From: Bacteroidota bacterium
GTDB lineage: Bacteria > Bacteroidota > Bacteroidia > Flavobacteriales > Flavobacteriaceae
Reading direction: 5' to 3'
NCBI GenBank assembly: GCA_009936675.1
Contig: JAACDY010000048.1
Coordinates: forward strand, 1-5,875
Length of the DNA: 5,875 nt
The notes under the pieces are model-generated. The model made no database searches. It was not told the DNA's origin and was given only the letters and a program-made list of their open reading frames with translations. Positions 1-5,875 of this stretch are shown in pieces. Both the position numbers and the translations under genes were made by a program. Numbering within the stretch: position 1 is the stretch's first letter; the number at the start of each line of letters is the position of its first letter.

Positions 1-32
1 GAAAAAGATTCTATTAATGCTAAATTTTCCAT
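1..32 (-). CDS. nusA: Transcription termination/antitermination factor NusA, N-terminal fragment
   Basis: Only the first ten codons lie in the window. The minus strand reads ATG at 32-30, then M-E-N-L-A-L-I-E-S-F before running off the left edge. This matches the start of NusA in Flavobacteriia, and nusA is the usual gene directly after rimP. The gap from the rimP stop is 9 bp with no Shine-Dalgarno sequence, so the gene is almost certainly cotranscribed with rimP. NusA binds RNA polymerase and modulates pausing, termination and antitermination in the cytoplasm. The call rests on a short peptide plus strongly conserved gene order. Confidence 0.85.
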   Translation of the reverse strand, partial: MENLALIESF

Positions 33-41
33 TTCTGAATA

Positions 42-509
42 TTAAAATTTGATCATCACCTTGGTTTGACTGATTTCATCAAACATTAGGGTTTTATTTT
101 TAGTTACTGTTACCTTTCCTTTTCCTATGGGCTTGGGTTCGCGTTGTTTCCATTGCAAGGCGATGGAATCTTCTTTTACATGGGTCAACTCTCCTTCAAA
201 TTTCAATCCATCGGTTGAGATGACTTCCAATTTTCTCCCAAGGTTTTTGTGGTATTGTCTTGGAAACTTCAAAGGACTTCCCACGCCCGCCGAAGCCACT
301 TCCAAACTAAAGTCCTCCTCATCTCTATCCAAAGCCCCTTCAATGGCCCTGCTGATATTGATGCAATCTTTGACGTTGACTTCCTCGTCTCCGTCCAAAA
401 TAACCTTGATCGACTTGTCGGCAGAGATTTTGAGATCCACCAAAAAAACACTGGGGTGTTCCTCCAATGCCATCGTCAACAAATCTTCAATTTTTTGATT
501 AAAATTCAT
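42..509 (-). CDS. rimP: Ribosome maturation factor RimP
   Basis: This encodes 155 residues, the usual length for the family. RimP binds the free 30S subunit in the cytoplasm and helps its maturation. The N-terminal alpha/beta domain (about residues 1-75) contains IKVILDGDEEVNVKDCINIS and ends in the hallmark segment LEVASAGVGSPLKFPRQY (69-86). The C-terminal SH3-like domain (about 88-155) includes the GRKLEV strand and the segment WKQREPKPIGKGK typical of Bacteroidota RimP. The start at 509 gives the normal N-terminus and is the only sensible Met. There is no Shine-Dalgarno sequence upstream. It heads a leftward unit followed by nusA after 9 bp. A TAnnTTTG promoter match lies about 56 bp upstream on the same strand. 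Nothing looks broken. Confidence 0.96.
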   Translation of the reverse strand: MNFNQKIEDLLTMALEEHPSVFLVDLKISADKSIKVILDGDEEVNVKDCINISRAIEGALDRDEEDFSLEVASAGVGSPLKFPRQYHKNLGRKLEVISTDGLKFEGELTHVKEDSIALQWKQREPKPIGKGKVTVTKNKTLMFDEISQTKVMIKF

Positions 510-564
510 TTCAAAAAAAAGAGGGACTCAATGGTCGCCTCTGATTGTTTTTCATAATGCTCTG

Positions 565-572
565 CAAATATA
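565..572 (-). promoter_or_regulatory. Putative -7 promoter element for rimP-nusA
   Basis: On the minus strand this reads TATATTTG, a full match to the Bacteroidota -7 consensus TAnnTTTG, followed by C as in many flavobacterial housekeeping promoters. Transcription would start near 555-560, giving a leader of roughly 45-50 nt before the rimP ATG at 509. No clear TTTG -33 element is seen at the expected distance, so the call rests on the -7 box and its position. Confidence 0.55.
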
Positions 573-611
573 ACATTTTTAATGATTCCTCTATTTTAAA
601 TTTTAATTGGT

Positions 612-619
612 TACTTTTG
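612..619 (+). promoter_or_regulatory. Putative -7 promoter element for the beta-helix/cytochrome operon
   Basis: The sequence TACTTTTG fits TAnnTTTG exactly and ends 15 bp before the ATG at 635, implying a very short leader. A T-rich run (594-597) lies upstream, but no good TTTG -33 box is found at the standard spacing. Because this element is downstream of the alternative TTG start at 545, it also argues for the start at 635. Confidence 0.45.
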
Positions 620-634
620 ATAGGAACTGATAAA

Positions 635-1945
635 ATGCGCGACTTGAAAATAAAGATTATTCTCCCCTCCCTAGGGATTTTGACACTGATTGCCTTTTTA
701 CTACTCAAATCCCCTTCCATGCCTTCTTACACTCCCGATAGAGATTATTTGGATATGGAAATTCCTATACTGGAGGCCTTTATCACCGCCCAAGACAGCA
801 GTGTCATCGAACTCCCCGAAGGTCACTATCTTTTTTCTCAATCACTAATTTTGGAGGGTAAGAAAAATATTACCCTCAGAGGAAAGGGCATCGAAAAAAC
901 AGTATTCTCTTTCAAAGGACAAAAACAAGGGGCAGAGGGAATCCGCATTTCCAACTGTAAGAATCTGACCATTGAAAATATGTCCATCGAAGACGCCGCT
1001 GGGGACAATCTGAAAATCACGGATTCAGAAAATGTAATCATGCGCAACATCCGTTCGGCATGGACGGGAGAAGTATCCACCCAAAATGGAGCCTATGCCT
1101 TGTATCCCGTTTTGTGTAAAAATCTACTGATCGAAGGCTGTGAAGCCATAGGTGCCTCAGACGCTGGTATATATGTGGGACAATCTCAAAATGTGGTGGT
1201 CAGAAACAACAAAGCTTATTATAATGTAGCAGGTATCGAAAGCGAAAACAGCAGTCAAGTGGAAATCTACGACAATGAGGTTTATGAAAACACCGGAGGC
1301 CTGCTGATATTCAATCTCCCCCACCTGACCGTCTATGGTGAGGATGTCAAGGCCTATAACAACCACATTCACGACAACAATCTAAAAAACTTTGGCGTAA
1401 AAGGTTCCATCGTAAGCACTGTCCCCAGAGGATCGGGCGTTATCATTATGGCCACCAAAAAGGTTGCCCTTTATGACAACATCATCGAAAATCACAAAAC
1501 CATCAACAGCTCTATTGTTAGCTATGAAATTTATGTCCCCCCAAAAAACAAAAAGAAGAAAAAGAAGAAAAAGGCACTCCCCAATGGAATCAGACAGGTA
1601 GAAAACGACTATGAGAATGACACCCAGTACAGTGCTGATCCTGGCCGAGTATTTGTTTACAACAACCAGTTCAACAACAAATATTGGTTCCCTGCCTTGG
1701 ACAACAATTTTGGAAAATTGTGGGTCTTTAAAAATGGAATGAAAATCCCCGATATCGCCTATGACGGTATTTTACCAAAAGACTATTACATCGAAGGCAA
1801 ACAAATCAATCCTGAATACAAAGTCTGCATCAAAAACAACGGGGCAATTAACTTTGCCGCATTGGATGCAGCGAATGATTTTAGTGAATTCACTAATGAA
1901 ATTGGAAATTATGAATGTGAAGTTGAATTTGAAAAATCCATATAA
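635..1945 (+). CDS. Parallel beta-helix repeat protein (TIGR03805-like), partner of a diheme cytochrome
   Basis: This encodes 436 residues. Residues 1-7 are basic and are followed by a hydrophobic stretch (about 8-24, IILPSLGILTLIAFLLL), so the protein is exported, either anchored at the N-terminus or cleaved. No lipobox Cys is present. Residues about 75-250 form successive parallel beta-helix turns rich in Asn, Ile and Val, for example KNLTIENMSIED, SENVIMRNI, QNVVVRNNKAYYN and SQVEIYDNEVYENTGG. A second, shorter set occurs at about 265-285 and 338-346. A run of eight lysines (306-313) interrupts the linker between them. The start at 635 was chosen because it gives a clean signal segment and follows a promoter match; the frame is open back to a TTG at 545, but that would bury the signal. 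Its stop abuts the start of the cytochrome gene. Such paired families are known but of unknown function; carbohydrate binding or processing is only a guess from the fold. Confidence 0.85.
   Translation: MRDLKIKIILPSLGILTLIAFLLLKSPSMPSYTPDRDYLDMEIPILEAFITAQDSSVIELPEGHYLFSQSLILEGKKNITLRGKGIEKTVFSFKGQKQGAEGIRISNCKNLTIENMSIEDAAGDNLKITDSENVIMRNIRSAWTGEVSTQNGAYALYPVLCKNLLIEGCEAIGASDAGIYVGQSQNVVVRNNKAYYNVAGIESENSSQVEIYDNEVYENTGGLLIFNLPHLTVYGEDVKAYNNHIHDNNLKNFGVKGSIVSTVPRGSGVIIMATKKVALYDNIIENHKTINSSIVSYEIYVPPKNKKKKKKKKALPNGIRQVENDYENDTQYSADPGRVFVYNNQFNNKYWFPALDNNFGKLWVFKNGMKIPDIAYDGILPKDYYIEGKQINPEYKVCIKNNGAINFAALDAANDFSEFTNEIGNYECEVEFEKSI
1544..1573 (+). repeat. Purine-rich 9 bp tandem repeat encoding a lysine run
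   Basis: After AAA AAC at 1544-1549, positions 1550-1573 hold about 2.7 copies of the unit AAAAAGAAG and encode eight consecutive lysines (residues 306-313) of the beta-helix protein. Gain or loss of a unit would keep the frame and change the run by three residues. Within-strain length variation is possible but cannot be judged from one sequence. Confidence 0.75.
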
Positions 1946-3052
1946 ATGTCATCGCTGAGATATTTTTATTTACTGGGGATTTCCCTCTTTTTGACCCTGT
2001 CCTGCAAAAATAACGTTGATAAAGGAAGCGCGCCCATCGCCCGAAAAGTAGTTCCCAAGATCGCCATCAGCAATCACTCCTCCAACGAGATTGCCAAGCT
2101 GTCCGAATATTCCTTTTTTCAAGGGAAAATCTCCGACCTAAAGCCCGCCGAAAATGTTTATGAATACGAACTCAATAACGCTCTTTTTTCTGACTACTCC
2201 CACAAAAAAAGATTTATCTATTTCCCCGAAGGAAAAAAAATGTCCTACCGACCAGAGGGAGTCATGGACTTTGACGTGGGAAGCGTTATCATCCAAAACT
2301 TTTACTACCCAACAGACTTTAGAAAGCCCGAGGGAGAAAAACAAATCGTAGAAACCCGTTTGTTGGTCAAAGAGCAAAATCAATCGTGGAAAACCCTTTC
2401 CTATGTTTGGAACGAACAACAAACCGATGCTTTTGTCAATATTATAGGTGGAGAAACTCCAGTGAGCTGGATCGATCACCAGGGCAAAAGTCAAAACCTA
2501 AACTATGTAATACCCAACCAAACCCAATGCAAAAGCTGTCATATGCTGGGTAAGGAAATTTCCCCCATCGGGCCCATTGCGGGTCAACTCAACCGAAAAA
2601 ACATCTACGAGGGAATGGTTCATGACCAGTTGGAATACTTTGCACAAAAGGAAGTTCTTACTGGGCTGCCCCCCCAAGAGCAACGTCCGCTTTTTGCCAT
2701 CTGGAACCAAGAAGATTCTGGGACGCTCGAGGACAGGGCCAAAGCCTATCTTCACATCAACTGTGCCCATTGTCACAACGATCTTGGTCCCGCCAAAAAC
2801 TCAGGACTCAACCTCACCTACCACGAACAAAACGATCGTAGAAGAGGAATATTCAAACCCCCTATTGCCGCTGGTAAAGGATCGGGGGATCTCAAATACA
2901 GCATTGTCCCCGGCAAACCCGAAAGTTCCATTTTGATCTACCGTTACAAGAGTACAGACCCAGGAATCATGATGCCCGAAATCGGACGAAAAAGCGTACA
3001 CTCCGAGGGTTTGGCCCTATTGGAAGAATACATCCGCTCATTGGAAATGTAA
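1946..3052 (+). CDS. Diheme c-type cytochrome lipoprotein (TIGR03806 / SO2930-like)
   Basis: This encodes 368 residues. The N-terminus is a lipoprotein signal peptide with lipobox L-T-L-S-C20, so the mature protein is lipid-anchored outside the cytoplasm. The residues after the Cys (KNNVDK) do not resemble the acidic export signal of surface lipoproteins, which favours a periplasm-facing position. Residues about 50-190 form the family-specific N-terminal region, including NALFSDYSHKKRFIYFPEG and VIIQNFYYPTDF. Two heme-c attachment motifs follow: CKSCH at 195-199 and CAHCH at 273-277. IMMPEIG at 341-347 offers a likely Met axial ligand for the second heme. The ATG directly follows the TAA of the beta-helix gene, so translation is probably coupled. 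TIGR03805 and TIGR03806 members regularly occur as neighbours. Electron transfer is inferred from the hemes; donor, acceptor and pathway are unknown. Confidence 0.9.
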   Translation: MSSLRYFYLLGISLFLTLSCKNNVDKGSAPIARKVVPKIAISNHSSNEIAKLSEYSFFQGKISDLKPAENVYEYELNNALFSDYSHKKRFIYFPEGKKMSYRPEGVMDFDVGSVIIQNFYYPTDFRKPEGEKQIVETRLLVKEQNQSWKTLSYVWNEQQTDAFVNIIGGETPVSWIDHQGKSQNLNYVIPNQTQCKSCHMLGKEISPIGPIAGQLNRKNIYEGMVHDQLEYFAQKEVLTGLPPQEQRPLFAIWNQEDSGTLEDRAKAYLHINCAHCHNDLGPAKNSGLNLTYHEQNDRRRGIFKPPIAAGKGSGDLKYSIVPGKPESSILIYRYKSTDPGIMMPEIGRKSVHSEGLALLEEYIRSLEM

Positions 3053-3070
3053 GCCATAATTTCTACCTCC

Positions 3071-3095
3071 GATCGCTTTTCTTTGCTGCGATTTT
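3071..3095 (+). terminator. Weak hairpin followed by a T run, possible terminator
   Basis: ATCGC (3072-3076) pairs with GCGAT (3088-3092) around an 11 nt loop, and TTTT (3092-3095) follows. A G-T wobble could extend the stem by one pair. It lies 19 bp after the cytochrome stop. The stem is short and the loop large, so this may terminate poorly or not at all. Confidence 0.22.
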
Positions 3096-3099
3096 AAAT

Positions 3100-3107
3100 T
3101 ACCTTTG
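3100..3107 (+). promoter_or_regulatory. Putative -7 promoter element for the vWA/AAA+ operon
   Basis: TACCTTTG fits the Bacteroidota TAnnTTTG -7 consensus exactly and ends 28 bp before the ATG at 3136. TTTT at 3077-3080 sits 19 bp upstream, near the expected -33 position but not a TTTG match; a true TTTG (3082-3085) is only 14 bp away. This suggests the vWA gene can be transcribed independently of the cytochrome gene. Confidence 0.5.
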
Positions 3108-3135
3108 AGTATTATTGCTATAGATCATCTATTGA

Positions 3136-4260
3136 ATGAATTCTTCTAACTCAAGAACAGGAATATTATTTCGTCAAGCCCAATCGGTAGATCAATCTCC
3201 CTTCGAAAAACTATTTGAGATTTTTAAGGAGTTGATAACCCATACCTCGGGCGACTTTGACGAAGCCATCGATTGGCTTCGGGAACTGGATGAGGAATAT
3301 CAGTTGACAGACGAAAATTACACCATAGAGGATTTTATCAATGACCTTTTGGACAAGGGCTATGTCAAAGCCGAAATCAAACCCGATGGCAGTGAATGCT
3401 CGATGGGAATCACCGCCAAGACGGAAAAACTACTCAGAGAATACGCCTTAAAGCAAATTTTTGGAAAGTTGAGAAAGTCGGGGTTGGGCAACCACAACAC
3501 CCAGCATCAAGGGGCAGGAGATGATAAATCCGGAGACCTCAGCGGTTTCCAATTTGGGGATTCGCTGGAAAATATCGTCTTGACCGAAAGCATCAAAAAT
3601 GCGCAAATTCACTCAGGTATCGGTGATTTTCAAATTACAGAAGACGACCTTGTGGTCGAAAAAAATCATCACAAATCACAGATGAGCACCGTCTTGATGA
3701 TCGACATTAGCCACAGCATGATACTGTATGGAGAAGATCGAATTACCCCCGCCAAAAAAGTAGCCATGGCACTGGCAGAATTGATCACCACCCGCTATCC
3801 CAAAGACACCCTGGACATCTTGGTCTTTGGTAACGATGCGCGACCAATTTCCATCAAAGAATTACCCTATTTACAAGTGGGGCCTTACCATACCAACACC
3901 GTTGCTGGTTTGGACTTGGCCATGGACATGCTCCGAAGAAAAAGGAATACCAACAAACAAATCTTTATGATCACCGATGGTAAACCCAGTTGCATGAAAA
4001 TGCCTGATGGTAGCTACTATAAAAACAGTGCCGGACTTGATAGATCGATTGTAGAAAAATGCTATTCAATGGCCCGACAGGCCAAAAAAATAAAAATCCC
4101 CATCACCACCTTTATGATTGCCTCTGACCCCTATCTCAAACAATTTGTTCAAGAATTTACCATGGCCAATAACGGAAAGGCTTTTTATACTGGACTCAAT
4201 AACCTTGGTGAAATGATTTTTGAAGATTATGAAAAAAACAGAAAAAAACGCTTTGGATAA
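3136..4260 (+). CDS. vWA-domain protein, partner of a MoxR/Mg-chelatase-type AAA+ ATPase
   Basis: This encodes 374 residues with no signal peptide or membrane segment, so it is cytoplasmic. Residues 1-115 are mostly helical and charged. A Gly/Asp/His-rich linker (about 116-140) and the segment FQFGDSLENI follow. The C-terminal vWA domain spans about 183-355 and has an intact metal-ion-dependent adhesion site: D190-x-S192-x-S194 (MIDISHSM), the Thr pair in HTNT (252-255), and D281 in MITDGKP. Related proteins are often labelled Mg-chelatase subunit D, but the proline-rich and acidic linker of true BchD/ChlD is absent and no porphyrin gene is nearby. The ATPase gene follows after 3 bp, so the two proteins probably form one complex in which the MIDAS metal helps bind the ATPase ring or its substrate. 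The ATG at 3136 follows a promoter match. The biological target is unknown. Confidence 0.9.
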   Translation: MNSSNSRTGILFRQAQSVDQSPFEKLFEIFKELITHTSGDFDEAIDWLRELDEEYQLTDENYTIEDFINDLLDKGYVKAEIKPDGSECSMGITAKTEKLLREYALKQIFGKLRKSGLGNHNTQHQGAGDDKSGDLSGFQFGDSLENIVLTESIKNAQIHSGIGDFQITEDDLVVEKNHHKSQMSTVLMIDISHSMILYGEDRITPAKKVAMALAELITTRYPKDTLDILVFGNDARPISIKELPYLQVGPYHTNTVAGLDLAMDMLRRKRNTNKQIFMITDGKPSCMKMPDGSYYKNSAGLDRSIVEKCYSMARQAKKIKIPITTFMIASDPYLKQFVQEFTMANNGKAFYTGLNNLGEMIFEDYEKNRKKRFG

Positions 4261-4263
4261 CCC

Positions 4264-5727
4264 ATGGAAAAACCAAAAATAACAACACTTAAGGAGCTCA
4301 AAAAATCCAATTATCAACCCAGTAGTATACAAGAGGAACTCGCTAAGAATCTCAGGGAAAAAATCAAAAAAGGGGAAAGCACTTTTGAGGGACTGCTTGG
4401 ATACGAAAACACGGTAATTCCCGATGTAGAAAGGGCCATACTTTCCGGCCACAACATCAATCTTCTCGGTTTGAGAGGGCAGGCAAAAACCAGATTGGCT
4501 CGGCAAATGACCGAACTCCTCGACGAATGGATCCCCGTTGTGGTCGGTTCCGAAATCAACGATGACCCCCTTGATCCTATTTCTCGCTGGGCCAAAGAAC
4601 TGATTGAAGAAAAAGGAGAACAAACTCCAGTAGCATGGATGCACAGAAATGAACGTTTCTTTGAAAAATTGGCCACCCCCGATGTTACTGTAGCCGATTT
4701 GATCGGTGATGTTGACCCCATCAAAGCCGCTACCCTCAAACTGAGCTATGCCGACGAAAAGGTGATCCACTACGGAATGATTCCTCGTGCACACAGATGT
4801 ATTTTTGTACTCAACGAACTACCCGACCTACAGGCTAGAATACAGGTTGCCCTCTTTTCCATTCTTCAAGAAAAAGAAATTCAAATCAGAGGTTTTAAAC
4901 TCCGACTCCCCCTTGAGATACAATTTGTATTTACGGCCAATCCCGAGGATTATACAAACAGAGGGAGTATCGTAACCCCACTCAAAGACAGGATCGGATC
5001 TCAGATTTTGACCCATTACCCTCATAATATAGAAATTGCCAAAAGGATTACCCAACAAGAAGCCGCCATCAGCAAGGAAAACCAATCGCAAATCCATGTT
5101 CCCGAGTTAGCCAAAGACCTGCTGGAACAAATTGGTTTCGAAGCACGAAAAAGTGAGTATGTAGATGCCAAAAGTGGGGTGAGTACCCGCATGAGCATCA
5201 CCGCTTTTGAAAATCTGATCAGCACTGCCGAAAGACGATTGCTCATTACCCATGATTCCAAAACCTCCATTCGGATGAATGACTTTCTGGGGGTCATTAC
5301 CGCCATCAATGGGAAGATAGAATTGGTGTACGAAGGAGAACAAGAAGGAGCGGGCGAAGTCGCTTACCGTTTGATCTCGAGTGCCATCAAAAGTCTTTTC
5401 CCTCTCTACTTTCCCAAAATTGAAAAATTGGAAAAGCCCAATGAACAAGGCCCGTATGATGACCTTTTAGCATGGTTTTTTAAAGAAAATGAACTCTTTG
5501 TCGAAGAGGATTCAGACGAGAAAAACCACCAAAAATCTTTGGATAGCATCCCGGCAATAAAAAAAATCATGAAGAAGTTTCAATCGGAATTGGACGCAAA
5601 AGATTATTACTTTATGGTCGAATTTCTGTTGTGGGGACTGGAAGCTAATCAAAAATTAAACAAACTCAGAACCTTTAAAGGAATTCAATTCAAAGACTCT
5701 TTGGGAAGTTTTATCAATCGCCTCTAG
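4264..5727 (+). CDS. AAA+ ATPase of the Mg-chelatase subunit I / MoxR type
   Basis: This encodes 487 residues. The AAA+ core spans about 45-260. Walker A is G69-LRGQA-K75-T76; Ala before Lys is usual in MoxR-like proteins. The Walker B strand is CIFVLNEL (179-186), with Asn184 where most AAA+ proteins have Asp and catalytic Glu185 kept. Sensor 1 is Asn226 in FTANPEDYTNRG. R243 in PLKDRIGSQ is the likely arginine finger, and R309 in GVSTRMS a likely sensor 2 residue. The segment QIRGFKLRLPLEIQF (207-221) is the beta-hairpin insert typical of the Mg-chelatase I/MoxR clade. About 180 residues beyond the lid are mainly helical and unassigned. The start lies 3 bp after the vWA stop, implying coexpression and a joint complex. 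It probably uses ATP to remodel a protein or load a cofactor. Calling it a true magnesium chelatase is not supported by context. Confidence 0.9.
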   Translation: MEKPKITTLKELKKSNYQPSSIQEELAKNLREKIKKGESTFEGLLGYENTVIPDVERAILSGHNINLLGLRGQAKTRLARQMTELLDEWIPVVVGSEINDDPLDPISRWAKELIEEKGEQTPVAWMHRNERFFEKLATPDVTVADLIGDVDPIKAATLKLSYADEKVIHYGMIPRAHRCIFVLNELPDLQARIQVALFSILQEKEIQIRGFKLRLPLEIQFVFTANPEDYTNRGSIVTPLKDRIGSQILTHYPHNIEIAKRITQQEAAISKENQSQIHVPELAKDLLEQIGFEARKSEYVDAKSGVSTRMSITAFENLISTAERRLLITHDSKTSIRMNDFLGVITAINGKIELVYEGEQEGAGEVAYRLISSAIKSLFPLYFPKIEKLEKPNEQGPYDDLLAWFFKENELFVEEDSDEKNHQKSLDSIPAIKKIMKKFQSELDAKDYYFMVEFLLWGLEANQKLNKLRTFKGIQFKDSLGSFINRL

Positions 5728-5875
5728 ATTTTATTACGCATAGAATCAATGGAAGTGGTCGTGAGGACTTTCAGGGTTTTGTCTCTGACCCGCTCAAAGA
5801 CATTTTTGATCTGACAACTCTCCTCATCGCACTCCTCACAAGAAGCATAATAATTCAGAGACACACAGGGTAACA
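5724..5875 (-). CDS. Rrf2-family transcriptional regulator, C-terminal fragment
   Basis: Reading leftward from the right edge there is an open frame of 49 residues ending in TAG at 5726-5724; the N-terminal DNA-binding part lies outside the window. The visible peptide has a cysteine-rich patch, C-V-S-L-N-Y-Y-A-S-C-E-E-C-D-E-E-S-C, followed by QIKNVFERVRDKTLKVLTTTSI. This resembles the C-terminal end of Rrf2 proteins, in which Cys residues can hold an Fe-S cluster and a helix plus T-T-hydrophobic segment follow. Such regulators sense iron-sulfur status, NO or cysteine supply; which one applies here cannot be read. The stop overlaps that of the convergent ATPase gene. The call rests on a short fragment. 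Confidence 0.68.
   Translation of the reverse strand, partial: LPCVSLNYYASCEECDEESCQIKNVFERVRDKTLKVLTTTSIDSMRNKI

Noticed and set aside
127..498. Plus-strand frame opposite rimP
   Set aside because: It lies entirely antisense to rimP, is Ser-rich without motifs, and is a shadow of the true gene.
545..634. N-terminal extension of the beta-helix gene from a TTG at 545
   Set aside because: It would put 30 residues before the signal segment, and the TAnnTTTG promoter match at 612-619 would lie inside the gene. The ATG at 635 gives a normal export signal.
2138..2494. Minus-strand frame opposite the cytochrome gene
   Set aside because: It is fully contained within a gene with lipobox and heme motifs, and shows no start context or recognisable domain.
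4066..4794. Long minus-strand open frame of 242 codons opposite the vWA and ATPase genes
   Set aside because: It crosses the junction of two well-supported plus-strand genes, has no recognisable family motifs, and has a Phe/Gly/His-rich composition typical of the complement of Lys/Glu/Pro-rich coding sequence.
3136..5727. True magnesium chelatase (BchD/BchI) for chlorophyll synthesis
   Set aside because: The vWA protein lacks the BchD linker layout, the ATPase has a long extra C-terminal region, and no tetrapyrrole genes are present in the window.
1..5875. CRISPR array, tRNA, insertion sequence or phage element
   Set aside because: No repeated spacers, cloverleaf-like segment, terminal inverted repeats, transposase or integrase coding sequence could be found; coding density is ordinary.

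Overview
The window looks like a chromosomal segment from a member of Bacteroidota, most likely Flavobacteriia. Three things point that way: the rimP-nusA junction encodes a flavobacterial-style NusA start (MENLALIESF); every usable intergenic gap carries a TAnnTTTG -7 element, the form used by the Bacteroidota primary sigma factor; and starts lack Shine-Dalgarno sequences. No mobile element, CRISPR array, tRNA or rRNA is visible.

Layout. (1) Positions 1-509, minus strand: the first ten codons of nusA and complete rimP, the head of the usual rimP-nusA(-infB) translation/transcription operon. (2) Positions 510-634: a 125 bp divergent control region with one TAnnTTTG match on each strand. (3) Positions 635-3052, plus strand: a two-gene unit with no spacer between stop and start. 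It encodes a membrane-targeted parallel beta-helix protein (TIGR03805-like) and a diheme c-type cytochrome lipoprotein (TIGR03806 / SO2930-like). These families are known to occur as a gene pair of unknown function. (4) Positions 3053-3135: a gap with a weak hairpin and another TAnnTTTG promoter match. (5) Positions 3136-5727, plus strand: a second two-gene unit with a 3 bp gap, encoding a vWA-domain protein with an intact MIDAS motif and an AAA+ ATPase of the magnesium-chelatase-I/MoxR type. (6) Positions 5724-5875, minus strand: the C-terminal end of a cysteine-rich Rrf2-family regulator, converging on the ATPase gene so that both stop codons share one CTAG palindrome.

How the genes may work together. 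RimP and NusA are housekeeping. The beta-helix/cytochrome pair should act outside the cytoplasm, with the helix protein offering a binding or carbohydrate-active surface and the cytochrome a redox function; the substrate is unknown. The vWA/AAA+ pair should act in the cytoplasm as a two-part remodelling machine like other MoxR-vWA systems; nothing nearby suggests chlorophyll or cobalamin metal insertion. The window shows no direct link between the two pairs beyond adjacency.
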